From: CAYRWR01 sp964537555
GTDB taxonomy: Bacteria > Spirochaetota > Brevinematia > Brevinematales > CAYRWR01
Direction: 5' to 3'
Assembly (NCBI GenBank): GCA_964537555.1
Contig: CAZIAD010000013.1
Coordinates: forward strand, 9,427-73,426
DNA length: 64,000 nt
Shown piece after piece: positions 52,527 to 61,014 of the stretch; within the stretch, counting starts at the first letter, position 1; each line of letters starts with the position of its first letter. The notes beneath the pieces are model-generated. The model did not search any database and had not been told where the DNA came from. It was given only the letters and a program-made list of their open reading frames with translations. The translations under genes were made by a program, and so were the position numbers.

Positions 52527-54599
52527 ATGTATTTCTTTGAACTCAATGATATAGCACTATCTGCTTTCATTACTCTCAGCACCAGGCAAAAAGAACTGTT
52601 AGACAGTATCAATATCCGTACCGTTCTTGATCTTCTGAATTACTTTCCTTTCCGCTATGAAGACAGGACTCAACTCGAAGATATTCAGACCAGTCTCCTG
52701 GAACAACGTCCGGTCAGCTGTAAGATCCAAATAATGCGGCATGATATGATCTATTTCAATAAACGCAGACACCCCAAGATAGTGATCCAGGATGAGAAGA
52801 CACAGGCTTTCCTTATCGCCTTTAACCGTTTTTATCTTCAAAAGACCCTGGAAGTCGGAAAAAGCTATTACCTCTACGCCCAGTTTCAATATAAGTTTAA
52901 TGAGATCCAGGCTAATACTTTTGACTTTGAAGAGATCAAAGAGGGTGAAGAATCCCATAAATTCAAGCAGATCCTGGCGGTCTACCGCACTCCACAAAAA
53001 TTAAAATTGACAGAATTAAGGTCCATGATGCAAAAAGTGCTGGGTAGACTCCCGGATGATCTGGAGGATGAACTACCTGATTATCTGCTCAGGCAGCATA
53101 ACCTGATCTCAAAGAGGGATGCCTTGAAGTATATCCATACTCCCCAAAAAAGTGATGAGATCAAAAAGGCGAAATTACGTCTATCCTTTGAATCATTATT
53201 TTCACTTCAGTTAGCAGTCATGCTGAGGCGAAAAATGCTGAAACAAATCAATAAAAACTTTCATACTCATCGCTCAGACATATATGATGCTTTTATTAAT
53301 GCCCTTCCCTTCAAGCTGACTGCAGCTCAGGACAGAGCCACTCAGGAGATCATAACAGATATCAGGTGTTCTCAGCCTATGCACAGACTGGTACAGGGGG
53401 ATGTAGGCAGCGGAAAGACTGTAGTGGCTTTTGCTGCGGCAGCCATGATAATATCAAACCAGGGTCAATGTGCCCTAATGGCGCCTACTGAAGTACTGGC
53501 CCGTCAGCATTATGAGGGTGCCCTGAAACTCCTTTCTCCTTTGGGGATTAATATAGCCTATCTCAGTAGTGCCCTCAGTAAGCAGGAGAAAATGGAGGTA
53601 CTGGATCAATTGAAATCAGGCAGTATAGATCTTATCACTGGTACCCATGCCCTGTTTCAAAAAGATGTCTGCTTTAAAGACCTTCGCCTTATTATTATCG
53701 ATGAGCAGCATAAATTTGGCGTCAGGCAACGCCTGGCCCTGGCTCAAAAAGCTGAACATCCGGATACCCTGGTCATGACAGCCACACCTATTCCCCGCAC
53801 TATTACCCTGACTCTTTATGGGGACCTGGATATTTCTATTATTGATGAGCTCCCCCCGGGCAGACAACCGGTCAATACCCACTGGGTAAAAGATAAAGCA
53901 GCTTACCAAAAGATGATAATGCATGTAGCCCGGGAAGTAGAGAAAGGGAGGCAGGCTTATTTTATCTATCCCATGATAGAAGAATCTGAGAATAGTTCCA
54001 TGAAATCAGCTGTCGAGATGTACCACAAAATAGCAAAGCATTTTAAACAGCTAAAAGTGGGACTGATCCATGGAAAGATGGATCCGGGAGAAAAAGACAA
54101 GATCATGTCCCTGTTTAAGCAAAACAGGATCCATATTCTGGTCTCCACTACCGTCATTGAAGTAGGAGTGGATGTACCTAATGCTAGCACAATAGTAATA
54201 GAGGATGCTGATCATTTTGGCCTGTCTCAGCTGCACCAGCTGCGAGGCCGGGTGGGAAGGGGTGAATTCGCTTCCAGTTGTTTTCTGATATGCATGGAGA
54301 ATGATAATCCAGACACCACTTTTAGAATGAAGACCATGCTTCAGTATCAGGACGGCTTTAAGATCGCTGAAGCAGACCTTAAACTGCGAGGCCCCGGAGA
54401 AATGATGGGGACCCGACAGTCCGGTCTTCCGGAATTAAGATTTGCTGAATATCTCATGGACGAAAAATTACTGATGGTTGCCCGACAGGACGCTCAGGCT
54501 ATACTCAATAAAGACCCTGAATTAGTCTCTGAAATGAACCAGACCTTAAAACGAGGTATCATAGACCCATTACCCCATTCCTACCTGCACAGCGGATAA
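52527..54599 (+). CDS. recG: ATP-dependent DNA helicase RecG
   Basis: A 690-residue superfamily 2 helicase that remodels stalled forks and Holliday junctions. An N-terminal wedge/OB region (YFPFRYEDRTQLEDI) is followed by the helicase core: motif I GDVGSGKTVVA, motif Ia APTEVLARQH, motif II IIIDEQHKFGV (the RecG-type DEQH), motif III MTATPIPRTI. Then motif V region STTVIEVGVDVPNA and motif VI HQLRGRVGRG. The C-terminal LRGPGEMMGTRQSG (TRG) motif is complete. The wedge domain is somewhat short but normal for the family. AAAGGAAGCAG before the ATG. It ends next to a bidirectional terminator. Confidence 0.97.
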   Translation: MYFFELNDIALSAFITLSTRQKELLDSINIRTVLDLLNYFPFRYEDRTQLEDIQTSLLEQRPVSCKIQIMRHDMIYFNKRRHPKIVIQDEKTQAFLIAFNRFYLQKTLEVGKSYYLYAQFQYKFNEIQANTFDFEEIKEGEESHKFKQILAVYRTPQKLKLTELRSMMQKVLGRLPDDLEDELPDYLLRQHNLISKRDALKYIHTPQKSDEIKKAKLRLSFESLFSLQLAVMLRRKMLKQINKNFHTHRSDIYDAFINALPFKLTAAQDRATQEIITDIRCSQPMHRLVQGDVGSGKTVVAFAAAAMIISNQGQCALMAPTEVLARQHYEGALKLLSPLGINIAYLSSALSKQEKMEVLDQLKSGSIDLITGTHALFQKDVCFKDLRLIIIDEQHKFGVRQRLALAQKAEHPDTLVMTATPIPRTITLTLYGDLDISIIDELPPGRQPVNTHWVKDKAAYQKMIMHVAREVEKGRQAYFIYPMIEESENSSMKSAVEMYHKIAKHFKQLKVGLIHGKMDPGEKDKIMSLFKQNRIHILVSTTVIEVGVDVPNASTIVIEDADHFGLSQLHQLRGRVGRGEFASSCFLICMENDNPDTTFRMKTMLQYQDGFKIAEADLKLRGPGEMMGTRQSGLPELRFAEYLMDEKLLMVARQDAQAILNKDPELVSEMNQTLKRGIIDPLPHSYLHSG

Positions 54600-54603
54600 A
54601 AAA

Positions 54604-54626
54604 AGCCCCACTTAAAAAGTGGGGCT
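54604..54626 (-). terminator. Bidirectional terminator between recG and the surface-protein operon
   Basis: AGCCCCACTT and AAGTGGGGCT form a perfect 10-bp stem with a 3-nt loop. On the minus strand it is followed by seven T and ends the seven-gene operon; on the plus strand CTATCGTTTTT follows, so it can also stop recG transcripts. Confidence 0.9.
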
Positions 54627-54647
54627 CTATCGTTTTTAAAACTAATT

Positions 54648-56045
54648 TTATTCTTCGTCACCGACGATTACTTCATCCTGTGAACCGGATAAGATCTCAC
54701 TGGCAATCTTGTCTATACGGATGATAGCACTTTTTGCATCTTCAGTTCCCAGGAATACTCCTTCCAACTGCTCATCCATCTTCTGTCTTACTTCCAGCCA
54801 TTTAGGATGACTGGGAGGGAAACTGGCTACCTGCAGCTGCGAGATGAAAGGATCTTCAGATGATTTAGTCATAGATAACTGAGGCTGGTATTTGATTACT
54901 TCGGGAGCCTTCAGATAGCTGTCAGAATTCACGAGAGACTTACGAGAAGGAACAGCGATTCCGGACTCAGCGGTAAAGATCTGCCCTTCATAAGAAGTCA
55001 AATACTTTAACAATTCCCAGGATTCATCAGGATGCTCAGTGTTTACTGCCATAGAAAGGGCCACTGTCACTACAGTAGAAGCATTTTTTTCCTTTTTAGG
55101 TAAGGGAGCATATTTCCATTTAAAACTCTGGATGTCTTTAAACTTCAGCTCTGCCCAACGTCCGTACATACACATAGCCACACGGCCTGCCATGAATGAC
55201 TCGTAGTTACCGAGCTGCTTGGAAGTAGTGATATCCGGAGATACTTTATCTACATTGATCAGGTCAGCGATGAACTGCAAAGCTTCTGCATTTTTGTTGA
55301 TGTATTCACCTTTGGCAAATACCCAGTTATCGTTTTTATCGAAGACTTCCCCGCCATTCTGCTTGATCCATGAATAGTACCAGTCTGCCCATGTCTCAAT
55401 GGTGAAACCATAACGGTCTACAATACCATCTTTGTCTTCATCCACTGTGAGCTTCTTAGCTGCATTGCGGAAATCAGCCCAGGTCCAGTCAGCAGTAGGT
55501 TCAGCAATACCATTGGCTTTGAACAGGTCAGCATTATAGTAAAGTACAAAAGAGGTCCAGTCTTTAGGAATACCGTACAGACTTCCACCAAAGGTGAAAG
55601 AATCGATCAGCTCAGGATAAAAGTCTGAAGTGTCATAACCTTCTGAATCAATAAACTCATTCAGGTCATACAGTGAGTCTTTACTGGCATATTTGTAGAA
55701 ATCCTGGATGTGCAGGTAGAATACATCGGGAGGAGTATTACCTGCGAACATAGCCAGAAGCTTATCTGAATAGTTCAGTGAATCTACAGTGATCACTTTG
55801 AGGCCGATCAGTTTAACATTGGGATCTGCTTTTTTTGCCTCTTCATTTTTTTTCTGGAATTCTCTGAGGATCTTAGCTACAGATTTATTCTCTTCAGGGG
55901 TTCCCCACATAGCAAAAGTCAGGACTACATCACCCTTTTCTCTTACTTTTATACCACTGTCTGCTCCTCCACCACCGTTACATGATGTAAACAGCAGGGG
56001 CATTAATGCTGCGGCAATTACAGCTAATCTTGATACACGTGTCAT
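54648..56045 (-). CDS. Sugar ABC transporter solute-binding lipoprotein
   Basis: A 465-residue family 1 solute-binding protein. Signal peptide with lipobox FTSC (Cys 22) and a Gly-rich linker. It begins with VVLTFAMWGTPEENKSVAKIL, then VKLIGLKVITVDSLNYSDKLLAMFAGNTPPDVFYL (quoted in parts below 20: MFAGNTPPDVFYL), and the GIPKDWTSFVLYYNADLFK signature, with TADWTWADFRNAAKKLT. The C-terminal GTEDAKSAIIRIDKIASEIL is typical for maltose/multiple-sugar binding proteins. It would deliver an oligosaccharide to an inner-membrane permease, but no permease or ATPase gene is adjacent. It is the last gene of the seven-gene operon and 24 bp after the CBM48 gene. Confidence 0.93.
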   Translation of the reverse strand: MTRVSRLAVIAAALMPLLFTSCNGGGGADSGIKVREKGDVVLTFAMWGTPEENKSVAKILREFQKKNEEAKKADPNVKLIGLKVITVDSLNYSDKLLAMFAGNTPPDVFYLHIQDFYKYASKDSLYDLNEFIDSEGYDTSDFYPELIDSFTFGGSLYGIPKDWTSFVLYYNADLFKANGIAEPTADWTWADFRNAAKKLTVDEDKDGIVDRYGFTIETWADWYYSWIKQNGGEVFDKNDNWVFAKGEYINKNAEALQFIADLINVDKVSPDITTSKQLGNYESFMAGRVAMCMYGRWAELKFKDIQSFKWKYAPLPKKEKNASTVVTVALSMAVNTEHPDESWELLKYLTSYEGQIFTAESGIAVPSRKSLVNSDSYLKAPEVIKYQPQLSMTKSSEDPFISQLQVASFPPSHPKWLEVRQKMDEQLEGVFLGTEDAKSAIIRIDKIASEILSGSQDEVIVGDEE

Positions 56046-56069
56046 TTATTCCTCCGATATTTAATTTGT

Positions 56070-56510
56070 CTATTGAGCAATTACTGTTATAATCGAGTTC
56101 TTTCCACCAAATCCATCGTCTACGTGATCTGTATTAGGATCTTCAGACCAGACTCTTCCTGAATCCAGAACATACTTATACTGGTATCTTCCCGGTGCAA
56201 GAGGTATAATAGTGGTCCAGTACCCTGTCTTTTCATCTATACTCAGGTCAATTACTGCACCCTGACTAAGTTCAACATCCGGGTAACGGGGAGCACTTTC
56301 ACCATTAGCCCAGTTGTTAAAAGCTCCAGCCAGCCAAACTACTTTAGATGAAGGTGAATCAAATACAAACTTTACCATGACTTTATCACCATCAGTACCG
56401 ACTTGTTCATAAGGTTTATACCTGTCTCTGATTGAATTCCAGATGGTCTTCCCCAGTGTACAGGAACTTAAGAAAGCAAATGCGGCGAGGAACAATATAA
56501 TCTTCTTCAT
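56070..56510 (-). CDS. CBM48 (AMPK-beta-like glycogen-binding) domain lipoprotein
   Basis: A 146-residue lipoprotein with lipobox LSSC (Cys 17). Nearly all of the mature part is one early-set domain of the CBM48/AMPK-beta type: VMVKFVFDSPSSKVVWLAGAFNNWA, (in parts: VVWLAGAFNNW), then GYWTTIIPLAPGRYQYKYVLD and RVWSEDPNTDHVDDGFGGKNS. The Trp of GAFNNW, the YQYKY strand and the Trp of VWSEDP are glucan-contact positions in AMPK-beta. There is no catalytic domain, so it acts as a membrane-anchored glucan-binding or regulatory module. It lies between a barrel (19 bp) and the sugar-binding lipoprotein (24 bp). Confidence 0.9.
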   Translation of the reverse strand: MKKIILFLAAFAFLSSCTLGKTIWNSIRDRYKPYEQVGTDGDKVMVKFVFDSPSSKVVWLAGAFNNWANGESAPRYPDVELSQGAVIDLSIDEKTGYWTTIIPLAPGRYQYKYVLDSGRVWSEDPNTDHVDDGFGGKNSIITVIAQ

Positions 56511-56529
56511 AATATAACTCCTTATCCTA

Positions 56530-58236
56530 CTACAATTTCAATCCGACACTTAGTTGTAAACCATAATTGTTATTTAATAAATAAGCAGCTTTATTATATA
56601 GAGTACCAGTGGTTCCACCAACACCTAGATCAGAATTCTGGAGCTTATATGCATCATACTGAATACCATACGCGTTAGCTATATCAGAATAATCTTCGGG
56701 AACACCCCAGGAAATCTTGGCATAAGACTGCTCACCAAAAATATACTTAATCTCTCCGTAAGGTGTCAAGTAACTATAGGAACCTACTGTAGTCAGAGTA
56801 TCTGATGTCAAAGACATATAATCAAATCTCAGGCCTGCGGTTAACCACAATCCTGAAGTGACGTCTTCCAGATCTACATCGAAGTAGGTACGGCTTTCGA
56901 TCTGCATGATATCTGTGCTTCCACCACCAGAAAAACTGGCTGTGTTAAATCTTGCTAACTCTCTTAAGGCAAACATGTAAAACAATTCATATTTCAAACT
57001 ACCTTTCACATCAATACCAGAGATGTTAGATAACATCGTAGATCCAAAATTGACATTTTCATAGGATTTATAAGGATTAATATTATCACTGCCATTTATA
57101 AATGTAGCATCCAGTGTATAGAAAATCTTCATGCCTGAAAAATCTAAATCAAAACCACCCTGTGTTTTCAATTTTATTTCCATGAGATTTCTAGTTGCAA
57201 TGACTACTTCTGGGTCAGATGATTTATCCAAATTTCTATCTGATATTAAGCCAAAAGATAATTCTATAATGGATCCATCTATAGCTTTTGTATATACTCC
57301 TGCATATAACTGTAATCCTGAAATAACATTAGTGTTAATATCAGAATTCATGGTACTACCCTTGGTGTTTTGTAACTTAAGTTCCCCAAAAACATTAAAT
57401 AAGTCCAAAATATTCGCATCAAAGTACTCACCCCAGGCAAAATATCTACCCTGAGATTTAGTCTGCTGAGGCAATCTTCTATTCATATCATATAAATTGT
57501 AGTTATTGTATTCAGAAAAATTATGAGTCTTTTTAAATGTCATCAAATCAGCTATTAAGCCTATATCCAGTTTCACAGGTCCCAGTTCAATTTGTTTAGC
57601 CTTAAGTGAAGCACCATAAGAATCAAAATTATGCAGATTATAAGAAACAAAGTCTTCCAAAGTCAGAAAACCACCTAAGATTTTAGCTGTTGTATACAGT
57701 CCGATAGAATTTCTACCGCCTAAAGCATTATTATTTCCATTGAACCATGTATTGGTATTTCCGGTTTCATTCGCTACATAAGGATAAAAGCTTTGATGTT
57801 CAGGATCTGAAAAGAATATTGAATTAGCTATCGGTGTAGTATAGACATCAGACATGAAGCGTCTGCCTGATCCCATTGGATCTGACATTGTTATACTTGG
57901 CTCCAGATAAAAAGCAGTAGCAAGGAATGATTTATCATCATTAAATCCGGAAATTTTTGCCCCTCCAACAAAAATAGAAGTGGAATTAGAGGCATTTACG
58001 AAAAGTTTGACTCTTCCCTTAATATTTTTGTCATTCAGAATGGGGTAAAGACCAACATAAAGTCCAGTCCCAGAACCTTTCCATGCATCAAATCCACCCG
58101 TATTCACCTCATTCAATTCATCATAGGTATAGCTTGAATTAAACAACATTTCACTTCCAATTACGAGTCCACCATACATTTGATTTGCCAAAATAAACAT
58201 GGAAAATAACACTATATTTTTAAAAAACTGTTTCAT
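56530..58236 (-). CDS. Large outer-membrane beta-barrel protein (A)
   Basis: A 568-residue exported protein (signal peptide MKQFFKNIVLFSMFILANQMYG). The mature part is a continuous series of amphipathic strands with Tyr, Phe, Asn and Gly turns (KGRVKLFVNASNSTSIFVGG, GEIKYIFGEQSYAKISWG) and ends YGLQLSVGLKL, a barrel-type end. I do not recognise a family. No TonB box or plug domain is apparent. It is the fifth gene of the operon, 26 bp after barrel B. A porin-like conduit for glycans is plausible from context. Confidence 0.72.
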   Translation of the reverse strand: MKQFFKNIVLFSMFILANQMYGGLVIGSEMLFNSSYTYDELNEVNTGGFDAWKGSGTGLYVGLYPILNDKNIKGRVKLFVNASNSTSIFVGGAKISGFNDDKSFLATAFYLEPSITMSDPMGSGRRFMSDVYTTPIANSIFFSDPEHQSFYPYVANETGNTNTWFNGNNNALGGRNSIGLYTTAKILGGFLTLEDFVSYNLHNFDSYGASLKAKQIELGPVKLDIGLIADLMTFKKTHNFSEYNNYNLYDMNRRLPQQTKSQGRYFAWGEYFDANILDLFNVFGELKLQNTKGSTMNSDINTNVISGLQLYAGVYTKAIDGSIIELSFGLISDRNLDKSSDPEVVIATRNLMEIKLKTQGGFDLDFSGMKIFYTLDATFINGSDNINPYKSYENVNFGSTMLSNISGIDVKGSLKYELFYMFALRELARFNTASFSGGGSTDIMQIESRTYFDVDLEDVTSGLWLTAGLRFDYMSLTSDTLTTVGSYSYLTPYGEIKYIFGEQSYAKISWGVPEDYSDIANAYGIQYDAYKLQNSDLGVGGTTGTLYNKAAYLLNNNYGLQLSVGLKL

Positions 58237-58262
58237 CAGAATCCTCCTGTATTTATCCTAAA

Positions 58263-59966
58263 TTATATCCAATATTCAAAACGAAAAGAAAATTTATTTT
58301 CAAAGCTGGAGCCATTAATCAAGTCCTTGTCAGAAACAAAGTTATTATCGGTTCCACCGGAGTTTCCATATTCCACAGTTATTCTGGAATTATTTCCAGA
58401 CCTGAACTGTAGCTGCATAAATGCATCCCACCAGGTGATGTCTCCATCTTTGGTCCAATACCCTTTGGAGGAAACGTAGGCATAGCGGGAATAGAACTGA
58501 GTTGTTTTAGAGATATTCAAAAGAATCTCTATTCCGCTGGAAACCAGCTGCTTATTGGTATCCCCCATAGCTACGATCTTAAACTGAGGAGCAATACGTC
58601 CCAGCTCACTTTCTCCAGCAAAAGTAGTTGTTAAATAATTAACACCTTCAGGAATAAAATCTCCAACATAAGTCTGTCCCTTTTCATTATCAAAAGCTAT
58701 ATTAAATGAAAAACCCTGCTTAAGTAAAAGATTTAAATCCAAATGTCTTTTAAAGACTACCGATGGATCGGTGATAACTCCTACACTCCAAATATGGTAT
58801 TGTGTGTTAGTGAATTCATAATCATGCAGGTATTCCATACGGCCATTAAGAGACACAGCTTTAACGGGGAAGTTGTATGTCAAAAACAAGGATTCCTGGA
58901 ATTTATTTTCATTCCCTCCGCCTAAATAAATCTGATAATTGGGTTGCCTCATCGATAAATATGCACTAAAAAAGATTTTCCCTAAGTCAATATCTTTAAC
59001 CTGGAAACTTTTATTCCACTTAAAATCTGATATCAGCATCAAGGAATTGGTATTTCCCAACCATGCAATACCAGATCTTTGTTCAAACGGATAAGTCTCA
59101 GGCGCATAACTTCGTCCCGCACCTATAAAGAAATAATAATCACCTAATACCTTTAGCGAACCATTTAAAGTTAAATCAGCCCCTAAAATATTATAGAAGT
59201 ATTTATTGGTATACCCTCCAAAACTAGTGGTTGAAAACACATCTGCCACAGAATAAGTCTTGAAATACTGGCTGGCACCACCTGTTACACCCAACAGTAT
59301 ATTCAAATATGTCTTTTTCAACAGATTTCTTGATATACGGCCTCCAAACATATAGGCATGAATATCAGCCACATTGGGATCGCTGTCCCGGGCATCAGAT
59401 CTATAGTCCAGTATATATCCTTTTGTGGTAAAACCCAATAATCCATTTACATTCCATTGTATCCCGGTCTTGGTATCTCCATCCCCCACATCACCAAAGA
59501 AATCAAGATAAGGCTGACTAACGTCAGTCCGGTCCTGTCCCCGGTACATAGCTAATGTTATATCTCCTTTCTTGATCTTAAAGTTTTTCTGAATGTGAGC
59601 CTGAAATTGTCTTATTAAATAATTATTAGCATCATCGCCCTGATAGTTTGTGTTTATGCCTAAGGACGTACTTAAAGGGTATATCACATAATCGTTTTTT
59701 AAGACTGCCTTACTCAGGTTAACATTTGCACCGATTTGTGTCCACAGTTCAAACCCACTTAAATCCCGTCCAGAAAGCTGAAGCTGAACATAAGAATCAT
59801 AACTTTGGCCTTCCCAACGTGCATTGGTTGTAATATTAGACACCCGGGTTCCGAGAACTTCTCCATCTATATTACCATAGAAAGACATGCTAAATGCACC
59901 AGCAAATGCCTTATGATAGGTCAGTATTATAAATATGAAAACTACAATTGATAGTATTTTTTTCAT
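58263..59966 (-). CDS. Large outer-membrane beta-barrel protein (B)
   Basis: A 567-residue exported protein (signal peptide MKKILSIVVFIFIILTYHKAFA). The mature sequence starts GAFSMSFYGNIDGEVLGTRVS and repeats strand-turn patterns (VQLQLSGRDLSGFELWTQIG). The C-terminus KFSFRFEYWI is an unusual aromatic-Ile barrel end. It has almost the same length as barrel A. Aligned by eye they share composition more than sequence, so paralogy is uncertain. No plug or TonB box seen. Predicted to form 16 or more strands. No family recognised. Confidence 0.72.
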   Translation of the reverse strand: MKKILSIVVFIFIILTYHKAFAGAFSMSFYGNIDGEVLGTRVSNITTNARWEGQSYDSYVQLQLSGRDLSGFELWTQIGANVNLSKAVLKNDYVIYPLSTSLGINTNYQGDDANNYLIRQFQAHIQKNFKIKKGDITLAMYRGQDRTDVSQPYLDFFGDVGDGDTKTGIQWNVNGLLGFTTKGYILDYRSDARDSDPNVADIHAYMFGGRISRNLLKKTYLNILLGVTGGASQYFKTYSVADVFSTTSFGGYTNKYFYNILGADLTLNGSLKVLGDYYFFIGAGRSYAPETYPFEQRSGIAWLGNTNSLMLISDFKWNKSFQVKDIDLGKIFFSAYLSMRQPNYQIYLGGGNENKFQESLFLTYNFPVKAVSLNGRMEYLHDYEFTNTQYHIWSVGVITDPSVVFKRHLDLNLLLKQGFSFNIAFDNEKGQTYVGDFIPEGVNYLTTTFAGESELGRIAPQFKIVAMGDTNKQLVSSGIEILLNISKTTQFYSRYAYVSSKGYWTKDGDITWWDAFMQLQFRSGNNSRITVEYGNSGGTDNNFVSDKDLINGSSFENKFSFRFEYWI

Positions 59967-60019
59967 ATTACACTCCTTTGAGATGTGTTGATCTTCATTA
60001 TTATTTTCATAGTATTACC

Positions 60020-60997
60020 CTAATCCTTTTTAAAGAAAGATGTTTTGTAAGAGATATCAGCCTGGTAATATAAGTTGACTCCAGGTATAGGAATAACTCC
60101 TATATTGACTTTCAGATTATTGGCTTTTAGACCAATACCTCCCCCCAGTCTTCCTTCATTGACTCCCACTCTTACAAATAGAACATCAATAAAAGTAGCT
60201 TCAACACCAAAGTATTTATCAGCCAGCTTGGTAGCAGAATTAAAGAAGTTGTCCGGAGAAATATAATGAGGATCTCCTGTCAGATTAATTGATGCAAAGA
60301 AGTCAAAGTTTTCCACGATCCTGATCTTCGTATGCAGTATCAAAGCTCTTTTTATAGTGTCAGCAGATGAGTTACCTAAGAGGCTGAGCTGATTAGCAAA
60401 AAGGTCCAGAGCAAAAAAGCCAATTGAATAATGCTGTTTATCAAAACTCAGTGTAAAGTCCACATCTGAATCAAAGCCCAGTATGGAATTCTGAAATCCG
60501 GTGATACCGGTCACATCCTGATTTACATTAAAGTATTTGAGCTTAAAGTTATAGCTCAGGGCGGCCCCATCCCAGAATTTTAGTATACCCAGATTATTTT
60601 TATAGAAACTGCTGGCTCCCAGGTATATGTTATATTCACTCAGTCCTTCACTGACAGAAAATATCTGCAATCCAAAACCATAGCCTATACTGAAGTCACC
60701 TTTTATCTGGCCATAGGTGAGACCCAAAGCCGCATTATTAATGCCCTGAATACCATAGGGGTTAACCGCCCCGGATGCAGAAATCTTGAGAGTATCAGGA
60801 TCCTTTTCAGTGTATACGGCGATCAGGCTGGGGTTATAGATGATATTGAGGCCATCCATATCCCGATCCAGTATCACGCCTCCCAGACTGGTACTGATAC
60901 CACCGGTGGATTCCTTGAGCAGGAAACTATGTCCCGGATTTACTGTGATAAATAAGACTATAAGCAGTAAAAAAGTCGTTATAAATGATCTTTTCAT
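60020..60997 (-). CDS. PorV/UPF0164-like outer-membrane protein
   Basis: A 325-residue exported protein (signal peptide MKRSFITTFLLLIVLFITVNPGHS). It opens with STGGISTSLGGVILDRDMDGLNIIYNPSLIAVYT, in parts: GGVILDRDMDGLNIIYNPS. This resembles the opening of FadL-like PorV and the spirochaete UPF0164 family, in which a Gly-rich start and an Asn-Pro turn precede the barrel strands. Remaining strands alternate polar and hydrophobic, and the tail ends DISYKTSFFKKD. A FadL-like barrel would accept hydrophobic compounds, or act as a partner of exported proteins. The next gene upstream in the operon has a C-terminal FlgD-Ig domain reminiscent of secretion tails, which would fit a PorV-type partner, but this is inference. 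Confidence 0.65.
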   Translation of the reverse strand: MKRSFITTFLLLIVLFITVNPGHSFLLKESTGGISTSLGGVILDRDMDGLNIIYNPSLIAVYTEKDPDTLKISASGAVNPYGIQGINNAALGLTYGQIKGDFSIGYGFGLQIFSVSEGLSEYNIYLGASSFYKNNLGILKFWDGAALSYNFKLKYFNVNQDVTGITGFQNSILGFDSDVDFTLSFDKQHYSIGFFALDLFANQLSLLGNSSADTIKRALILHTKIRIVENFDFFASINLTGDPHYISPDNFFNSATKLADKYFGVEATFIDVLFVRVGVNEGRLGGGIGLKANNLKVNIGVIPIPGVNLYYQADISYKTSFFKKD

Positions 60998-61014
60998 ATC
61001 TTTCTCCCTGTTTA

